From positions 1 to 64,000 of the forward strand of contig JANYDK010000092.1 in NCBI GenBank assembly GCA_025363655.1: a DNA stretch of 64,000 nucleotides, read 5' to 3'. The notes beneath the pieces are model-generated. The model was not told the origin of the DNA and searched no databases. It saw nothing but the letters and a program-made list of their open reading frames with translations. The stretch is from Deltaproteobacteria bacterium. Its GTDB lineage: Bacteria > Myxococcota_A > Polyangia > Polyangiales > JADJMO01. The position numbers and the translations under genes were made by a program. Within the stretch, counting starts at the first letter, position 1. Every line of letters begins with the position of its first letter. Below are positions 62,951 through 64,000 of the stretch, in pieces.

Positions 62951-62992
62951 CTCCCGCTGCTCTCGCCGCGGGTACTTCGGTACACTCCGTCG

Positions 62993-64000
62993 ATGACCAG
63001 CCATGCCTATCGCGCGCCAAATGGGCGCGACGAGATCGAGCGCTTCTCGCACGTTCTCATGCAAGCGCTCGCGCCTTCGCCGCCGATCGAGCCGAACGCG
63101 GTCGACGGTTTCCTCGAGCGCCTCGAGGACGGCGAGATGCGCCTCGTCTTCCACCAGGGCGCCCTCGCCGGTGGTCTCGTGCGGCTGCCGATGGGTCAGT
63201 GGTACGGCGGGCGGGCGATCGCCGGCGCGGCGATTTCGGGCGTCGCGATCGCTCCCGAGCACCGCAGCACCGGGTCGGCTTCGTTCATGATGCGGAGCTT
63301 GATGACCGAGCTCCACGCCGAGGGCGCGCCGATCTCGCTCCTCTATCCGGCCACGCAGCCGCTCTATCGCAAGGCCGGCTACGAGCTCGGCGGCTCGCAC
63401 GTGCATCGCGAAATCGCCACCGCGTCGATCACGGTCCGCGATGCGACGGCGGCGAAGATTCGCGCGGCGACGCCCGAGGACGAACCGCTCTTTCGCCGTC
63501 TCTACGCCGAGCAGGCCGCAGAGAACACGGGAAATCTCACGCGATGCGAGTGGATGTGGAGGCGCATTCTCCGGCCCATGGGGGTCAAGACGCTCGCCTA
63601 CGTGGCGATGGTCGACGAGAACCCGGAGGGCTACGTCGCCTTCGTCCACAAGCCCGAGCCCAAGCTTCGCTACGATCTCCACGTCGCCGATCTCGTGGCT
63701 CGCTCTCCCCGCGCGCTCCGGGCGCTCGTCGGCGCGCTCGGCGCCCACCGCTCGATGGCGCCGTCGGTCTTCTACTACGCAGCGCCGAACGATCCGATCG
63801 CGCACCTCCTCGACGAGCAGGACTCGTTCGCGACCAGAGATCGCATCGACTGGATGTTGCGGATCGTCGACGTCCCGAAGGCGATCGAAGCGCGCGGATA
63901 CTCGCCGCACGTCCGCGCGACGCTGCAGCTCGAGGTCGAAGACGACGTCGTGCCGGAAAATCAAGGGCGTTGGACGATCGAGGTCGAAGGAGGAAACGCG
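62993..64000 (+). CDS. Eis-like GNAT acetyltransferase, C-terminus beyond window
   Basis: The frame from ATG 62993 stays open for 336 codons to the window edge. The N-terminal half reads MRLVFHQGALAGGLVRLPMGQWYGG, GVAIAPEHRSTGSASFMMRSL and LYPATQPLYRKAGYELGG, the GNAT core and the Eis family hallmark. A second GNAT-like lobe follows (IRAATPEDEPLFRRLYAEQAA). A third, sterol-carrier-like lobe is expected and starts near residue 290 (WMLRIVDVPKAIEARGY), but its end lies outside. Eis enzymes acetylate amines, including aminoglycosides, at several positions. The physiological target here is unknown. It follows the radical SAM gene by 42 bp. Confidence 0.88.
   Translation, partial: MTSHAYRAPNGRDEIERFSHVLMQALAPSPPIEPNAVDGFLERLEDGEMRLVFHQGALAGGLVRLPMGQWYGGRAIAGAAISGVAIAPEHRSTGSASFMMRSLMTELHAEGAPISLLYPATQPLYRKAGYELGGSHVHREIATASITVRDATAAKIRAATPEDEPLFRRLYAEQAAENTGNLTRCEWMWRRILRPMGVKTLAYVAMVDENPEGYVAFVHKPEPKLRYDLHVADLVARSPRALRALVGALGAHRSMAPSVFYYAAPNDPIAHLLDEQDSFATRDRIDWMLRIVDVPKAIEARGYSPHVRATLQLEVEDDVVPENQGRWTIEVEGGNA

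Noticed and set aside
62972-62983. GTAC-TTCG-GTAC hairpin before the acetyltransferase gene
   Set aside because: Four-base stem and self-complementary GTAC; too weak to call a terminator or operator.

Overview
The window is a 64 kb piece of a high-GC bacterial chromosome. It has long, tightly packed genes, many overlapping stop/start codons (ATGA, GTGA) and frequent GTG or TTG starts. The gene content fits a myxobacterium (Myxococcota, probably the Polyangiales side): very many predicted lipoproteins with low-complexity linkers, secreted von Willebrand A proteins, a Ser/Thr kinase and a PP2C phosphatase, a SUMF1-type protein, a hybrid histidine kinase, and DUF4266/DUF3570 proteins. This placement is an inference from gene content. 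No rRNA, tRNA, CRISPR array, transposase, integrase or phage gene was seen, so it reads as ordinary core plus lineage-specific chromosome.

Layout. 1-6.2 kb: secreted proteins (two lipoproteins, an unknown protein, a vWA lipoprotein, a di-heme peroxidase-like protein, a CAP-domain lipoprotein). 6.3-9.8 kb: a LysR regulator, a membrane fatty acid desaturase and a divergent DUF6986 aldolase-like gene; an identical 15-bp operator half-site pair lies before the regulator and between the divergent genes. 9.8-16 kb, minus strand: a purine (ureide) degradation operon in the order SDR, allantoinase, hybrid histidine kinase, allantoicase, OHCU decarboxylase, HIU hydrolase. Together these take 5-hydroxyisourate to allantoin, allantoate, and ureidoglycolate plus urea. 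Urate oxidase and ureidoglycolate lyase are not in the window.

16-22 kb: a methyltransferase, a SUMF1-fold protein, PP2C, an iron-storage unit (Bfd, bacterioferritin, monothiol glutaredoxin) behind a promoter with a palindromic operator, an aldehyde dehydrogenase and a charged-repeat lipoprotein. 22-27.5 kb: a GT39-like membrane glycosyltransferase coupled to a GH172 (DUF2961) glycoside hydrolase, a small lipoprotein and a receiver-domain protein. 28-32 kb: yajC-secD-secF, the accessory part of the Sec translocon; SecF carries an unusual eight-cysteine insertion.

32-39.4 kb: a cytochrome-like lipoprotein, a large PQQ-propeller protein, two small unknowns, and a four-gene envelope operon ending in DUF4266 and DUF3570. 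39.4-47.3 kb: an alpha/beta hydrolase with two cystathionine-synthase-like PLP enzymes, three paralogous cysteine-rich lipoproteins overlapping end to end, YggS and RecJ. 47.3-64 kb: a large TSP3-repeat/vWA lipoprotein, a thiolase behind a FadR-like (TetR family) palindrome, RuvX-MltG, a purple-acid-phosphatase-like lipoprotein, a Ser/Thr kinase overlapping an outer-membrane barrel gene, the large helicase Lhr, a B12-binding radical SAM protein and an Eis-like acetyltransferase cut by the window end.
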